Assembly (NCBI RefSeq): GCF_001717955.1
Contig: NZ_CP014168.1
Coordinates: 4,309,501 to 4,373,500, forward strand
DNA: 64,000 nucleotides
Source of the DNA: Sphingomonas panacis
GTDB taxonomy: Bacteria; Pseudomonadota; Alphaproteobacteria; Sphingomonadales; Sphingomonadaceae
Reading direction: 5' to 3'
How positions within the stretch are numbered: position 1 is the first letter of the stretch; the number at the start of each line of letters is the position of its first letter. A program made the position numbers and the translations under genes. Below are positions 35,195 through 43,953 of the stretch, one piece after another. The notes beneath the pieces were generated by a model. That model ran no database searches, was not told the DNA's origin, and saw only the letters and a program-made list of their open reading frames with translations.

Positions 35195-35452
35195 CACGGC
35201 GACACCTCAGCGCGCATCGATATCAGCGCGCGTCATGCAGGACGAGTTCAACGGGAAACTGCCGGATATGCGGTAGTTCGGCAGGCTTAATTGACAGTCG
35301 ACACCGGATTGCCCGAGCATACGGAAGAAGTTGCCATAGGATTTCGACCGACGGGCATCTTTGTCTTGCATCGAACATCCGCATGGTAGCGATCGGGAAG
35401 ATGAACGACACGCTGCCGGTTTCCATGGCACGGTGCAGAAATCAGGAGAGTG

Positions 35453-37105
35453 ATGGTGGCGAAGGATGTTGCCTATCAGCCGCAGGTATCCGGCGTGCAA
35501 CAGCCGATTCCGCCGACCGGCGAGCAATCCTACCCGCCCGTGCGCGATGTAACTTTGGGTGAACTGTTGCGCGAAGCGGCGCGCGAGTCGGGAGACCGCG
35601 TCGCGCTCGTGAATGGTGTTGCCGATCGGGCGCTGAGGCGGCGCTGGACCTATGCGGAGCTGTTGCGCGAAGCCGAAACGGTCGCCTATGCCCTGCTTCG
35701 TCGCTTCCAACCGGGCGACCGGATTGCGGTCTGCTCGGCGAATTGCCCCGAATGGGTCATTCTGGAATTCGGCGCGGCGCTCGCCGGGATGATCATGGTG
35801 CCGGCCAACCCGGCATATCGTGAAGCGGAACTGGCAGCGATCCTGCAGGATTGCGAGGCGACGGCGCTCTTCCACATCGATACGTGGCGCTCAAGCGCCG
35901 TGGGTGCGATCGCCGCTTCGATTCGTGACACGCTGATGCCCGATCTCGCGCTGATCTCCTTTTCGGACTGGGACACGTTCCTGGCGAGCGGCGCTGAACC
36001 AGTGCCGTTGCCGAACGTGAAACCGCGCGACCCCGTCATCATCCAGTTCACCTCGGGAACGACCGGTCGTCCGAAAGGCGCGATGCTGCACCACGGGTTG
36101 ATTCACCCGCCCGCCAACGTCGCCGTCTGTTGCGGGTTCAAGCGCTTTGGCGTGTGGCTGAACGCGATGCCGATGTACCATATCGGCGGCGCTGTCGTAT
36201 CGTTGATGGCGACCATATCGGTGCTCGGCACCTTCGTGCAAATGCGGGAGTGGGACCCGGGTCTGGCGCTCGAACTGATCGAGGCCGAAGGCTGCAACGG
36301 CATGTTGCTAGTGCCGACGATGATCGTGGCGATGCTGGATCATCCGACGTTCGCGGATCACGATCTCTCGACTGTCGATTTCATTCTCGCCGGGGCGGCG
36401 CCGGTGCCGCCGGCGCTTTCCGAGCGGTTGACCGAGCGCATCGGCTGCCGGACGATGATCTGCTTCGGCCAGACCGAGGCCGGCGGTCCGATCAGCAACA
36501 CCGCGACCGGGGACGGGCCGCACGAACTCGCCAACACGCTGGGCCGACCGCTACCGGGCATGCAGCTCGAAATTCGCGATCCTGCAACCAACGCCACGCT
36601 GCCGCCCGGAGAGATGGGCGAAATGTGCATCAAGAGCCCGCAGATCATGCTGGGCTATTATGGCCGGGAAGATGAAACCCGCTCGGCCATGACCCCGGAC
36701 GGCTGGCTGCGACTGGGCGATCTCGGGATGCTCGACGAACGTGGCTATGTGTCGATCACCGGTCGGCTGAAGGATATGATCATCCGCGGCGGGATCAACA
36801 TCTATCCGCGCGAAGTGGAGGACGTGCTCTTCGAACATCCATCGGTCGCCCAGGCGGCGGTGATTGGCCTTCCGGACGACAAATGGGGCGAAATCGTCCT
36901 TGCCGTGGCGCAGTCGATCGACGGCAGTCCACTTCGGTTCGAAGACCTGCATCAGCATTGCCGCGATCGGCTCGCGGGCTTCAAGGTGCCCGCGCTGTGG
37001 GCGCAGACCGACATCTTTCCGATGAACCCCACCGGCAAGATCCAGAAGTTCGTGTTGAACGACTGGACACGCGAAGGCAGATTGGTGCCGGTGTCGGTCC
37101 GCTAA
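35453..37105 (+). CDS. Acyl-CoA ligase (AMP-forming)
   Basis: The 550-residue protein carries the adenylate-forming signature FTSGTTGRPKGAMLHHG, FGQTEAGGPISN, the hinge DGWLRLGDLGMLDERGYVSITGRLKDMIIRGG and the C-terminal NPTGKIQKF with the catalytic Lys. It activates a carboxylic acid to its CoA thioester, the probable entry step for this island. Start choice is uncertain: GTG 35450, ATG 35453 and GTG 35456 all follow an AGGAG site. Confidence 0.92.
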   Translation: MVAKDVAYQPQVSGVQQPIPPTGEQSYPPVRDVTLGELLREAARESGDRVALVNGVADRALRRRWTYAELLREAETVAYALLRRFQPGDRIAVCSANCPEWVILEFGAALAGMIMVPANPAYREAELAAILQDCEATALFHIDTWRSSAVGAIAASIRDTLMPDLALISFSDWDTFLASGAEPVPLPNVKPRDPVIIQFTSGTTGRPKGAMLHHGLIHPPANVAVCCGFKRFGVWLNAMPMYHIGGAVVSLMATISVLGTFVQMREWDPGLALELIEAEGCNGMLLVPTMIVAMLDHPTFADHDLSTVDFILAGAAPVPPALSERLTERIGCRTMICFGQTEAGGPISNTATGDGPHELANTLGRPLPGMQLEIRDPATNATLPPGEMGEMCIKSPQIMLGYYGREDETRSAMTPDGWLRLGDLGMLDERGYVSITGRLKDMIIRGGINIYPREVEDVLFEHPSVAQAAVIGLPDDKWGEIVLAVAQSIDGSPLRFEDLHQHCRDRLAGFKVPALWAQTDIFPMNPTGKIQKFVLNDWTREGRLVPVSVR

Positions 37106-37228
37106 CGGTACATCGCATCGACGGACGACCTGTAGCGGCGGCCACGGATGACGCGCCGCGAATGAGGGTCCGGCGACGGTTCCTCGGGAATACCGCGATG
37201 CGATTGGCCTTCGGTGCCGTTGTGCGCG

Positions 37229-38209
37229 TCAGACCTCGGTCGCCAAGGCTTGCGATGCCCCGCGACCCAATGGCAGGGTTTGTATCGTGCGGCACTTCAT
37301 GAACTCGTCGAGGTGCGCCGCGGCTTCGTGCGTCGATTCGAGCAGCCAGTGGCGGAACGCGTTCAGCGCCGGCCCGTCGGGTCGCCCCCTGCGCGTGACG
37401 ACATAGTGCGGGAGACGCACGGCGAGGATGTGATCCATCGGTATCGTCAGCCGCCCTTCGCGCAGATCGTCGGCGATCAGGAATAAATTGCCCATCGCCA
37501 GCCCGGCGCCCCGCCGGGCGGCCTGATAGGTCATGCTGAGCGAGTCGAAAACGATGCGCTGCTGATTGTCGTGGTCGGGCACCCGCAGGGCCTCAAGCAG
37601 CGGGGGCCACAACTCCGCCTCGCGCGGGGATATCAGCAGTATCTCGCGCCGGATATCCTCCGGCGCGATCCGGTCACGCCCGTCCAGAAACGCCGGGGAA
37701 CACACCAGCGCCAGATAGGTCTCGAACAACGCATCGCAGCGAAAGTCGTCACCGAGCGGTGGACGTCCGGTCAGCGCCATATCGAAATCATCGTCGCGCC
37801 ATTCGGCATCCTTGATCGACAGACTGAGGTCGAGGTGAATTTCGGGATGCAGCGACCGGAATCCGGCAAGCCGCCCCGACAGCCATTCGGTCGTGAAGGT
37901 CGAATAGAAGCGCAGCCGCAACCTGTTGTCCTGCTGTCGTTCGGTGGCGAGCCGGTGGCTGGCAATATCGATTTCCTCGAACGCCCGGCCCAGCGACAGC
38001 AGATAGGCGGCGCAATCCGGCGTCGGCTCGACGCCGGATGTCTGCCGCCGAAGCAGGGTGCGACCGAAATGCCCCTCCAGCAAGGTGATGTGGCGGCTGA
38101 CCGCACCGACCGAGACGCCGAGTTCCTTCGCCGCCGCCGACAGGCTTCCCCGCCGACCCGCCGCCTCCAGGGCGCGCAGCGCATTCAGCGACGGCAAGCG
38201 ATAACGCAT
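37229..38209 (-). CDS. LysR-family regulator (GcvA-like)
   Basis: The 326-residue protein begins with a winged helix-turn-helix (LNALRALEAAGRRGSLSAAAKELGVSVGAVSRHITLLE) and continues into a LysR co-inducer domain (LSIKDAEWRDDDFDMALTGRPP). The divergent neighbour is the flavin monooxygenase operon, the usual LysR target arrangement. A CGGTA-N5-TACCG palindrome lies 32 bp upstream of its start. Confidence 0.92.
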   Translation of the reverse strand: MRYRLPSLNALRALEAAGRRGSLSAAAKELGVSVGAVSRHITLLEGHFGRTLLRRQTSGVEPTPDCAAYLLSLGRAFEEIDIASHRLATERQQDNRLRLRFYSTFTTEWLSGRLAGFRSLHPEIHLDLSLSIKDAEWRDDDFDMALTGRPPLGDDFRCDALFETYLALVCSPAFLDGRDRIAPEDIRREILLISPREAELWPPLLEALRVPDHDNQQRIVFDSLSMTYQAARRGAGLAMGNLFLIADDLREGRLTIPMDHILAVRLPHYVVTRRGRPDGPALNAFRHWLLESTHEAAAHLDEFMKCRTIQTLPLGRGASQALATEV

Positions 38210-38240
38210 TCTCGGTACTCCATCACGCCCGCGTCTTTAT

Positions 38241-38255
38241 CGGTACGTTCTACCG
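38241..38255. promoter_or_regulatory. Candidate LysR binding site
   Basis: CGGTACGTTCTACCG is a perfect palindrome with 5-bp arms around a 5-bp centre and contains a T-N11-A core typical of LysR sites. It lies in the 210-bp divergent gap between the LysR gene and the flavin monooxygenase gene. Confidence 0.5.
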
Positions 38256-38419
38256 CCGATGTGAAAAGCGATGCAACGCCGGCGCTGGGCATTCGCGACG
38301 CCCGGATGGCCGTCATGATACGCTGGCGCATACCGGGTTTGATAAAAATGTTACTGCCACCAGCGCGCGGAAGGCGGCACGCTGATCGTCAAACACCAGA
38401 GCTTTAGGATAGGATCGGC

Positions 38420-40051
38420 ATGAACGGGGCATTCGATTTTGACGTCATCATATCCGGTGCGGGGCCGGTCGGCCTGACCATGACGATCGACCTCGGTCGT
38501 CGCGGCATCCGGACGCTCATCATGGAGCGCGACCCGAGCACGGCGCCCTGGCCGAAGATGGACCGCTCCAACGCGCGTACCATGGAGATCTATCGGCGGC
38601 TGGGCATCGTCGATCGCGTGCGCGCGCTGGGCTACCCCGGCGACAACCCCATGGACGTGCTGCTGGTTCGGACCATGAACGAGCCGGCGATCGCGAACAT
38701 TCCGTTCGCGTCGGTCGATGAGAAGCGCGCGCTGGTCGCGGCCACCAACGACGGGACGATACCGCTGGAGCCGTATCAACTCGTTTCACAGAATGCGATC
38801 GAGCCCCTGCTGCGCGAGGTCGCCGAGCATGAGACGCCGAACACGACCGTCCGCTACGGACTGGAGCTGGTCGATTTCGAGCAGGACGAGGCGGGCGTGA
38901 CGGTAAGGGCACGCCGAACCGACGGCAGCGATACGATCGAGACCTTCCGCAGCCAGTATCTTGTCGGCTGCGACGGAGGCCGCAGCACCGTGCGCAAGCA
39001 TCTGGGCATCCACCTGACCGGCGTGTCGGCCCCGGCCGATCTGCGGCAGGTGATCTTCAAATCCAAGGATCTGTATGCTCGGATGGGCGCGCCGAAGGGA
39101 CGGCATTACAGCTTCCTGTCCGGCGGAGCGCTGGTGGCGCAGGGGTCCCGGACCGAATTTACCTTTCATACGCCACTCCCCGAAGACACGGACTTCAAGA
39201 AGGTTCTGCACAACCTGATCGGCTTCGATTGCGAGATCGACGTCGAGCACGTGCTGACCTGGCGCCCGCACCTGCGCCTCGCCGAGCGCTATCGTGAGGG
39301 GCGCGTGCTGATGGCGGGCGACGCCGTTCACCTCGTGATCCCGACCGGCGGCCTGGGCATGAACACCGGTATTGGCGACGCGATCGACCTGTCGTGGAAG
39401 CTGGCGGGTACGATTCAGGGATGGGGCGGCCCGGCGCTGCTCGACTCTTACGAGATCGAGCGCCGCCCCGTCGCGCAACGCAATATCGAAGCATCGGGCT
39501 GGGCGGCGGATGGCGCCAATTTCTGGCCCCAGACCATCACGCGCGAGGTTTACGAACTGACTCCGGCGGGCGACGCCGCACGCGAACGCCTTGCCGCGAC
39601 ATTCAGGCGCGAGCATGGCCGGATGCATGGCATGGTGGGCGCGGAGACCTGCTATTCCTATGCCGGATCGACGATCGTCGCGCATGAACCCGGCAATATG
39701 CCGCACTGGGAATTCAGCCGGATCGTGCCGCACGGGCGCCCTGGAGTCCGCATTCCGCATTTCTGGCTGGAAGATGGCACCGCGCTTCAGGATCGGCTTG
39801 GGAACGGCTACACGCTGCTGGATCTTGAAGGCACATATGACAGCGCCGCACTGGAAGCGGCTTTCGCGGCGGTCGGGACGCCGCTGGAGGTGGTGCGGCT
39901 CGACGAGCCGCATGTCCGCGCGGTGTTGAAGGGTTCGGTGTTCCTGCTTCGGCCCGACCTGCACATCGCCTGGCGTGGTCGCGGCACGCCGACGAGCGCC
40001 GACGACATCGCCCGCATGGCCACGGGCCACGGCGGCGGCTTTCACGCCTGA
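38420..40051 (+). CDS. FAD-dependent aromatic-ring monooxygenase (MhpA/PheA type)
   Basis: The 543-residue protein shows GAGPVGLTMTIDLGRRG (FAD ADP-binding), the second FAD motif GCDGGRSTVRK and the ribityl motif VLMAGDAVHLVIPTGGLGMNTGIGDAIDLSWKL, all typical of class A flavoprotein hydroxylases such as MhpA and TfdB. It would hydroxylate a phenol-like ring using NAD(P)H. A C-terminal thioredoxin-like domain (LDEPHVRAVLKGSVFLLRPD) is as in phenol hydroxylases. It forms an operon with the flavoprotein gene 14 bp downstream. Confidence 0.9.
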   Translation: MNGAFDFDVIISGAGPVGLTMTIDLGRRGIRTLIMERDPSTAPWPKMDRSNARTMEIYRRLGIVDRVRALGYPGDNPMDVLLVRTMNEPAIANIPFASVDEKRALVAATNDGTIPLEPYQLVSQNAIEPLLREVAEHETPNTTVRYGLELVDFEQDEAGVTVRARRTDGSDTIETFRSQYLVGCDGGRSTVRKHLGIHLTGVSAPADLRQVIFKSKDLYARMGAPKGRHYSFLSGGALVAQGSRTEFTFHTPLPEDTDFKKVLHNLIGFDCEIDVEHVLTWRPHLRLAERYREGRVLMAGDAVHLVIPTGGLGMNTGIGDAIDLSWKLAGTIQGWGGPALLDSYEIERRPVAQRNIEASGWAADGANFWPQTITREVYELTPAGDAARERLAATFRREHGRMHGMVGAETCYSYAGSTIVAHEPGNMPHWEFSRIVPHGRPGVRIPHFWLEDGTALQDRLGNGYTLLDLEGTYDSAALEAAFAAVGTPLEVVRLDEPHVRAVLKGSVFLLRPDLHIAWRGRGTPTSADDIARMATGHGGGFHA

Positions 40052-40065
40052 ACGGGAGAACGACC

Positions 40066-41448
40066 ATGATGCGTGAAACAGGTGAGATCCCGACCTCGAC
40101 CGACGTCGTCGTGCTTGGGGCAGGCATTGCCGGACATTGCGCCGCGCTGGAAGCGGCGGAGCGGGGCGCGCAAGTCCTGTTCCTGGAAAAAGCCTCCCAG
40201 GCGGGTGGAAGCTCGGCGATGGCGGGTGGCGGCTTTATCTTCGCCGGCACCGACCTGATGCACGAAGCCGGCATCAACGACGGGCCAGAGCACCTTCGCC
40301 AACGTCTGTTCGCCTCGGGCAAGAACAAGAACAATCCGGTGCTGGTCGACGCCTTCGTCCGCCACCAGCTCGAAGCCTATGCGCTGCTGAAGCGGCACGG
40401 CGCGAAATTCCGGCTGAACGGCGCTGATCGCTGCCTCCACGAAACGGGCACCGGGCGGGTCATCACCAACATGCACATGGCCGCGCAGGCGCATGCCAAC
40501 ATTACCTTCGCCTCGAAATGCGCCGCGATGAAACTCTCCCGCGACAGCGACACCGGACGCGTCAATGCGATCCTCGTCGCCTATGGCGACGAGATCATGT
40601 CGATCGAAGCGCGCCGCGGCGTGGTGCTGACGACCGGCGGCTTCTCCCGATCGCGCGAACTGATCGGGGTATTCGCGCCCGAACTGCTCAACGGTGTCAA
40701 ACATGGCGGCGTCGCCAACACGGGCGACGGCTTGATGATGGCGTGTGATCTTGGTGCCGGCCTGGCCGATCTGGGATATGTCTCAGGATCGTTCGGTGGC
40801 GCCATCCGCAACTATCCGCACGGCGTTCAAGGCGCCGAGGAAGTGCCGCCGCTGTTGTTCAGCTTCATGTCCGGCGGCATCATGGTCAATCTCGAAGGAC
40901 AGCGCTTTGTCAACGAGGGGCAGACGTACAAGGCGCTCGGCGGCGCCGGCATGAGGCAGACCAATGGCGTGGCCTTCCAGATCTTCGATCGCAAAGTGTT
41001 CGAGAAGTCGTTCGACGACAGCTCGGTCAACAATTATCCCGAGGGGATCAACGCCGGATATATCCGCACTGCCGACACGATCGCAGATCTTGCGGCAACG
41101 ATGCAGATCGATCCCGCCGCGCTTGAGGCAACGATCGAGCGTTACAATGCACACGTGCGTAATGGCAGCGATCCGGATTTCGGGCGCACCAACAACCTCC
41201 TGGCGGTCGATACACCGCCCTACTACATCGCGGCGACGACGAATGCACTGACGTCGACCTACGGCGGCATCACCACCAATGGCGATATGGCGGTAATCAA
41301 CTGGCTGGGCGAGACGGTGCCTGGCCTGTACGCGGCGGGAGAAGTGGTGGGCGGGTTCCACGGCGCCGGATACCTCAGCGGCACCTCGCTGTCGTCGTCA
41401 TCCACCTTCGGAATGCTGGCCGGCCGGTCAGCGTCGGCCGCGATCTGA
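40066..41448 (+). CDS. 3-ketosteroid-dehydrogenase/fumarate-reductase-like flavoprotein
   Basis: The 460-residue protein has an N-terminal FAD motif (VVLGAGIAGHCAALEAAERG), a GGSSAMAGGGFIFAGTD segment, and a C-terminal TYGGITTNGD, VPGLYAAGEVVGGFHGAGYLSGTSLSSS flavin cap. This is the fumarate reductase/KstD flavoprotein family, which reduces or desaturates ring or enoate bonds. The gene directly follows the ring hydroxylase, so it may aromatise or desaturate the ring before hydroxylation. Substrate is unproven. Confidence 0.85.
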   Translation: MMRETGEIPTSTDVVVLGAGIAGHCAALEAAERGAQVLFLEKASQAGGSSAMAGGGFIFAGTDLMHEAGINDGPEHLRQRLFASGKNKNNPVLVDAFVRHQLEAYALLKRHGAKFRLNGADRCLHETGTGRVITNMHMAAQAHANITFASKCAAMKLSRDSDTGRVNAILVAYGDEIMSIEARRGVVLTTGGFSRSRELIGVFAPELLNGVKHGGVANTGDGLMMACDLGAGLADLGYVSGSFGGAIRNYPHGVQGAEEVPPLLFSFMSGGIMVNLEGQRFVNEGQTYKALGGAGMRQTNGVAFQIFDRKVFEKSFDDSSVNNYPEGINAGYIRTADTIADLAATMQIDPAALEATIERYNAHVRNGSDPDFGRTNNLLAVDTPPYYIAATTNALTSTYGGITTNGDMAVINWLGETVPGLYAAGEVVGGFHGAGYLSGTSLSSSSTFGMLAGRSASAAI

Positions 41449-41513
41449 TCGACCTACGCCGCCACCGTGTTCGAGCGGCCGGTCGCGGCGCGGCCGGCCC
41501 TGGAATGATTCCG

Positions 41514-42257
41514 TCAGGCGCCGGAACCGACGACCTTGCTCGCGGACCTGGTCGCGCGCTTCGTGCCGCGCGGGCGGTGTTCGGGCAGCGCGATCGTCAT
41601 GTCGCTCACCTCGGCGTTGAGCAGCGCCGTGGCGGTGTCGACGAGGTTTACCAGTGGATCGGTGTCGGTCCAGACATCGCTTCGCTTACGGCTGACGCGC
41701 CAAGTCTCGTGCGCGGCATTCACGGATAACAGATACCACGCCAGGAAGATAAGGCGCTGTCGCATCACTGGCTTGGGCACATCCTCGCAAAGATCGCTGA
41801 TCATCTGGAGCAAGCGACGGAAGACGAGAATGTTCATCTGCTCGAGGTAGGTGGACAGCTCCTTGCGGCGTTTGAACAGCACCGCCGCCAGGAACCGGTT
41901 CACCGTCGGCGACGGATCGGAAAACGCATCCGATGCGTGCGCGCGGACGATGATATCGACGATTTCCCTGACGTTGGTCGGCCCGCCTTTTCGATCCAGC
42001 TCGGAGATACGCTCAAGCCACACCTTGCTCAGATCGGTGAACACCTCGTTGATGAGTTCGAGGATCAGACCGTCCTTGGACTTGAAATAGTAGTTGAGCG
42101 AGCCGCCGTTCTTCGCACCGGCGGCGGCAACGATCTCCCGGACGGTGACCGCTTCAAGTCCATGTTCAGCGAACAATCTGCGCGCGGCAACCTTGATGTT
42201 CCTGCGCGTATCGATGCGGTCGTCCAGATCTTGAATCGCGCTACGAGCAGTTGCCAT
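41514..42257 (-). CDS. TetR-family regulator
   Basis: The 247-residue protein has a TetR helix-turn-helix (IKVAARRLFAEHGLEAVTVREIVAAAGAKNGGSLNYYFKSKDGL) and a long helical ligand domain, ending in a basic tail (RPRGTKRATRSASK). It ends the leftward gene run holding the ferredoxin and two acyl-CoA dehydrogenases. A half-site TTAAAAC at 42328-42334, about 71 bp upstream of its start, matches one arm of the island's 18-bp motif, so it is a candidate for the regulator of that motif. Confidence 0.9.
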   Translation of the reverse strand: MATARSAIQDLDDRIDTRRNIKVAARRLFAEHGLEAVTVREIVAAAGAKNGGSLNYYFKSKDGLILELINEVFTDLSKVWLERISELDRKGGPTNVREIVDIIVRAHASDAFSDPSPTVNRFLAAVLFKRRKELSTYLEQMNILVFRRLLQMISDLCEDVPKPVMRQRLIFLAWYLLSVNAAHETWRVSRKRSDVWTDTDPLVNLVDTATALLNAEVSDMTIALPEHRPRGTKRATRSASKVVGSGA

Positions 42258-42391
42258 CGGGTGACAGTCCATCCTTTTGGCCCGCAGCAACGGGCGTTTG
42301 CTGACGACACTCCTACGCGCCCGGTCGTTAAAACGGAACAGGGGAAGCTGCCGGCCGAGTTCGGGGGCCGACCAGCTACACAATTGTCGGA

Positions 42392-42718
42392 TCAGGCCGT
42401 GGCCTGCGTGGCGGGGATGTGGATAGTCATGCCGTCCATTTCGGGATGAACCGTGATCTGGCAGCAGAGGCGCGACGTGGGTCGCCGATCGACAGCAAAG
42501 TCCAGGAGCGCATCCTCCTCCTCGCTCATCGGCTCGACGCGATCCAGCCAGTCCTCGCCGAGATAGACATGGCAGGTGGCACACGACAATTGCCCACCAC
42601 AATCCGCATCGATCCCGTCAATACCCGCGCCGACCGCGCCTTCCATGATCGACAACCCGTCGTCAATCTCGACCTGGGCTTCCGCACCACCGAAATCGAC
42701 GAACTTCAGCAAAGCCAT
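42392..42718 (-). CDS. [2Fe-2S] ferredoxin
   Basis: From ATG 42718, with GGAGAG 5 bp upstream, the 108-residue protein has the adrenodoxin/putidaredoxin-like Cys pattern DADCGGQLSCATCHVYL and, later, RLCCQITV. Such ferredoxins donate electrons to cytochrome P450 or ring-hydroxylating oxygenases, none of which is in this window. It lies in one run with the paired acyl-CoA dehydrogenases. Confidence 0.92.
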   Translation of the reverse strand: MALLKFVDFGGAEAQVEIDDGLSIMEGAVGAGIDGIDADCGGQLSCATCHVYLGEDWLDRVEPMSEEEDALLDFAVDRRPTSRLCCQITVHPEMDGMTIHIPATQATA

Positions 42719-42765
42719 CAACACTCTCCATCCTCACTCCGGCACCGCGCAGGCGCCTGGCGTCA

Positions 42766-43890
42766 CTATGCAGCGGCGCGATGCTCCGCTTCGAGCAACT
42801 GAATCAGCTGTTCCCGCTGGTCCTCGGGCGTACCGAGCAGTTCGGCATTGGCGCGCGCCCTCTTGTAGAAGAGGTGGTTGCGCATTTCCCACGTGAAGCC
42901 GATCGCGCCGAAGACCTGAATATTGCGGAAGGTGGTCGCACGGTACTGATCGCTCGCATAGCTTTGTGCGATCGCCGCAGCCTTGCGCGCGCCGGGATCA
43001 TTCTCGGTCAGCGCCCAGGCGGCATATTGCACTCCTGCGGTAGCCAGTTCGTTGCCACCGGCCAGTTCGGCCAACGCATGCTTGATCGCCTGATATGAGC
43101 CGATCGTCCGACCGAAGGCGACGCGCTCCTTGGCATATGCCACCGCGTCCGCCAGCGATTGTTCCGAGCCCGCGGCACTCTCCGCCGCAAGGACAAGATA
43201 GAGGCGGTCGCGAATCCATAGCCAACTGTCTGAGTCCGCCTGATCGAGCCGCTCCGCCGCGACATCCTTGAAGGTGATCGCATCGACTTCCCGGGTGATG
43301 TCGCGCCAGTCCAACCGCTCGATCTGAACGCCCGCCGCCTTCGCATCCACCACGAAAAAGCCTTGCGTGCCATCGACGTCCGCGACCACGACGATCTTGT
43401 CCGCCGACCCCGCTTCGACGACGAAAGACTTCTCGCCGGCGATCTTCCATTCATCGCCCTGCCGCGTCGCCTTCGCGCCCGCCGACAGGCCATTGACGTC
43501 CCCATTGGGGTCCGCGACCGCGAGCGCCAGCGTCAACTCGCCCGACGCAACCTGAGACAGAAGCGTCTGCTTCTGCGCCTCGCTGCCGCAGCGCTCGATC
43601 GCCCATGCCCCCGCGAGCGTTCCGAAGAACGGCGACGGCGCCAGCGTGCGGCCGAGTTCGGACACGACCATGACCAGATCGATATAGCTCATTCCGAGCC
43701 CGCCATACGCCTCCGGGATGACGATGCCAGGCCAGCCTAGTCCCTGGATCGACTGCCACAGCCCGTCGCGCGCGACCGGATGCACGTTCGCATCCGGGCG
43801 CAGATAGGGCTCAAGATTGACTTCCTTCGAAAGAAACGTCTGCGCCGACTCTCTGAGCGCGAGATGTTCATCGCTAAGCGTGAAATTCAT
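42766..43890 (-). CDS. Acyl-CoA dehydrogenase, small partner of a pair
   Basis: The 374-residue protein has the ACAD N-terminal domain (FTLSDEHLALRESAQTFLSKEV), VIPEAYGGLGMSYIDLVMVVSELGR and a C-terminal WEMRNHLFYKRARANAELLG. It lacks the EGT catalytic-Glu motif. The WEMxxHLFYKRA ending is characteristic of the small partners in heteromeric FadE28/29-type enzymes of steroid and related CoA catabolism. It lies 63 bp downstream of the 400-residue ACAD, supporting an alpha2beta2 enzyme (inference). Confidence 0.88.
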   Translation of the reverse strand: MNFTLSDEHLALRESAQTFLSKEVNLEPYLRPDANVHPVARDGLWQSIQGLGWPGIVIPEAYGGLGMSYIDLVMVVSELGRTLAPSPFFGTLAGAWAIERCGSEAQKQTLLSQVASGELTLALAVADPNGDVNGLSAGAKATRQGDEWKIAGEKSFVVEAGSADKIVVVADVDGTQGFFVVDAKAAGVQIERLDWRDITREVDAITFKDVAAERLDQADSDSWLWIRDRLYLVLAAESAAGSEQSLADAVAYAKERVAFGRTIGSYQAIKHALAELAGGNELATAGVQYAAWALTENDPGARKAAAIAQSYASDQYRATTFRNIQVFGAIGFTWEMRNHLFYKRARANAELLGTPEDQREQLIQLLEAEHRAAA

Positions 43891-43953
43891 GGCATAATCT
43901 TTCGTGCTCGATCGTCGCGGCTCGACAACGCAGACGATCGCCGGTTGCGGAGG

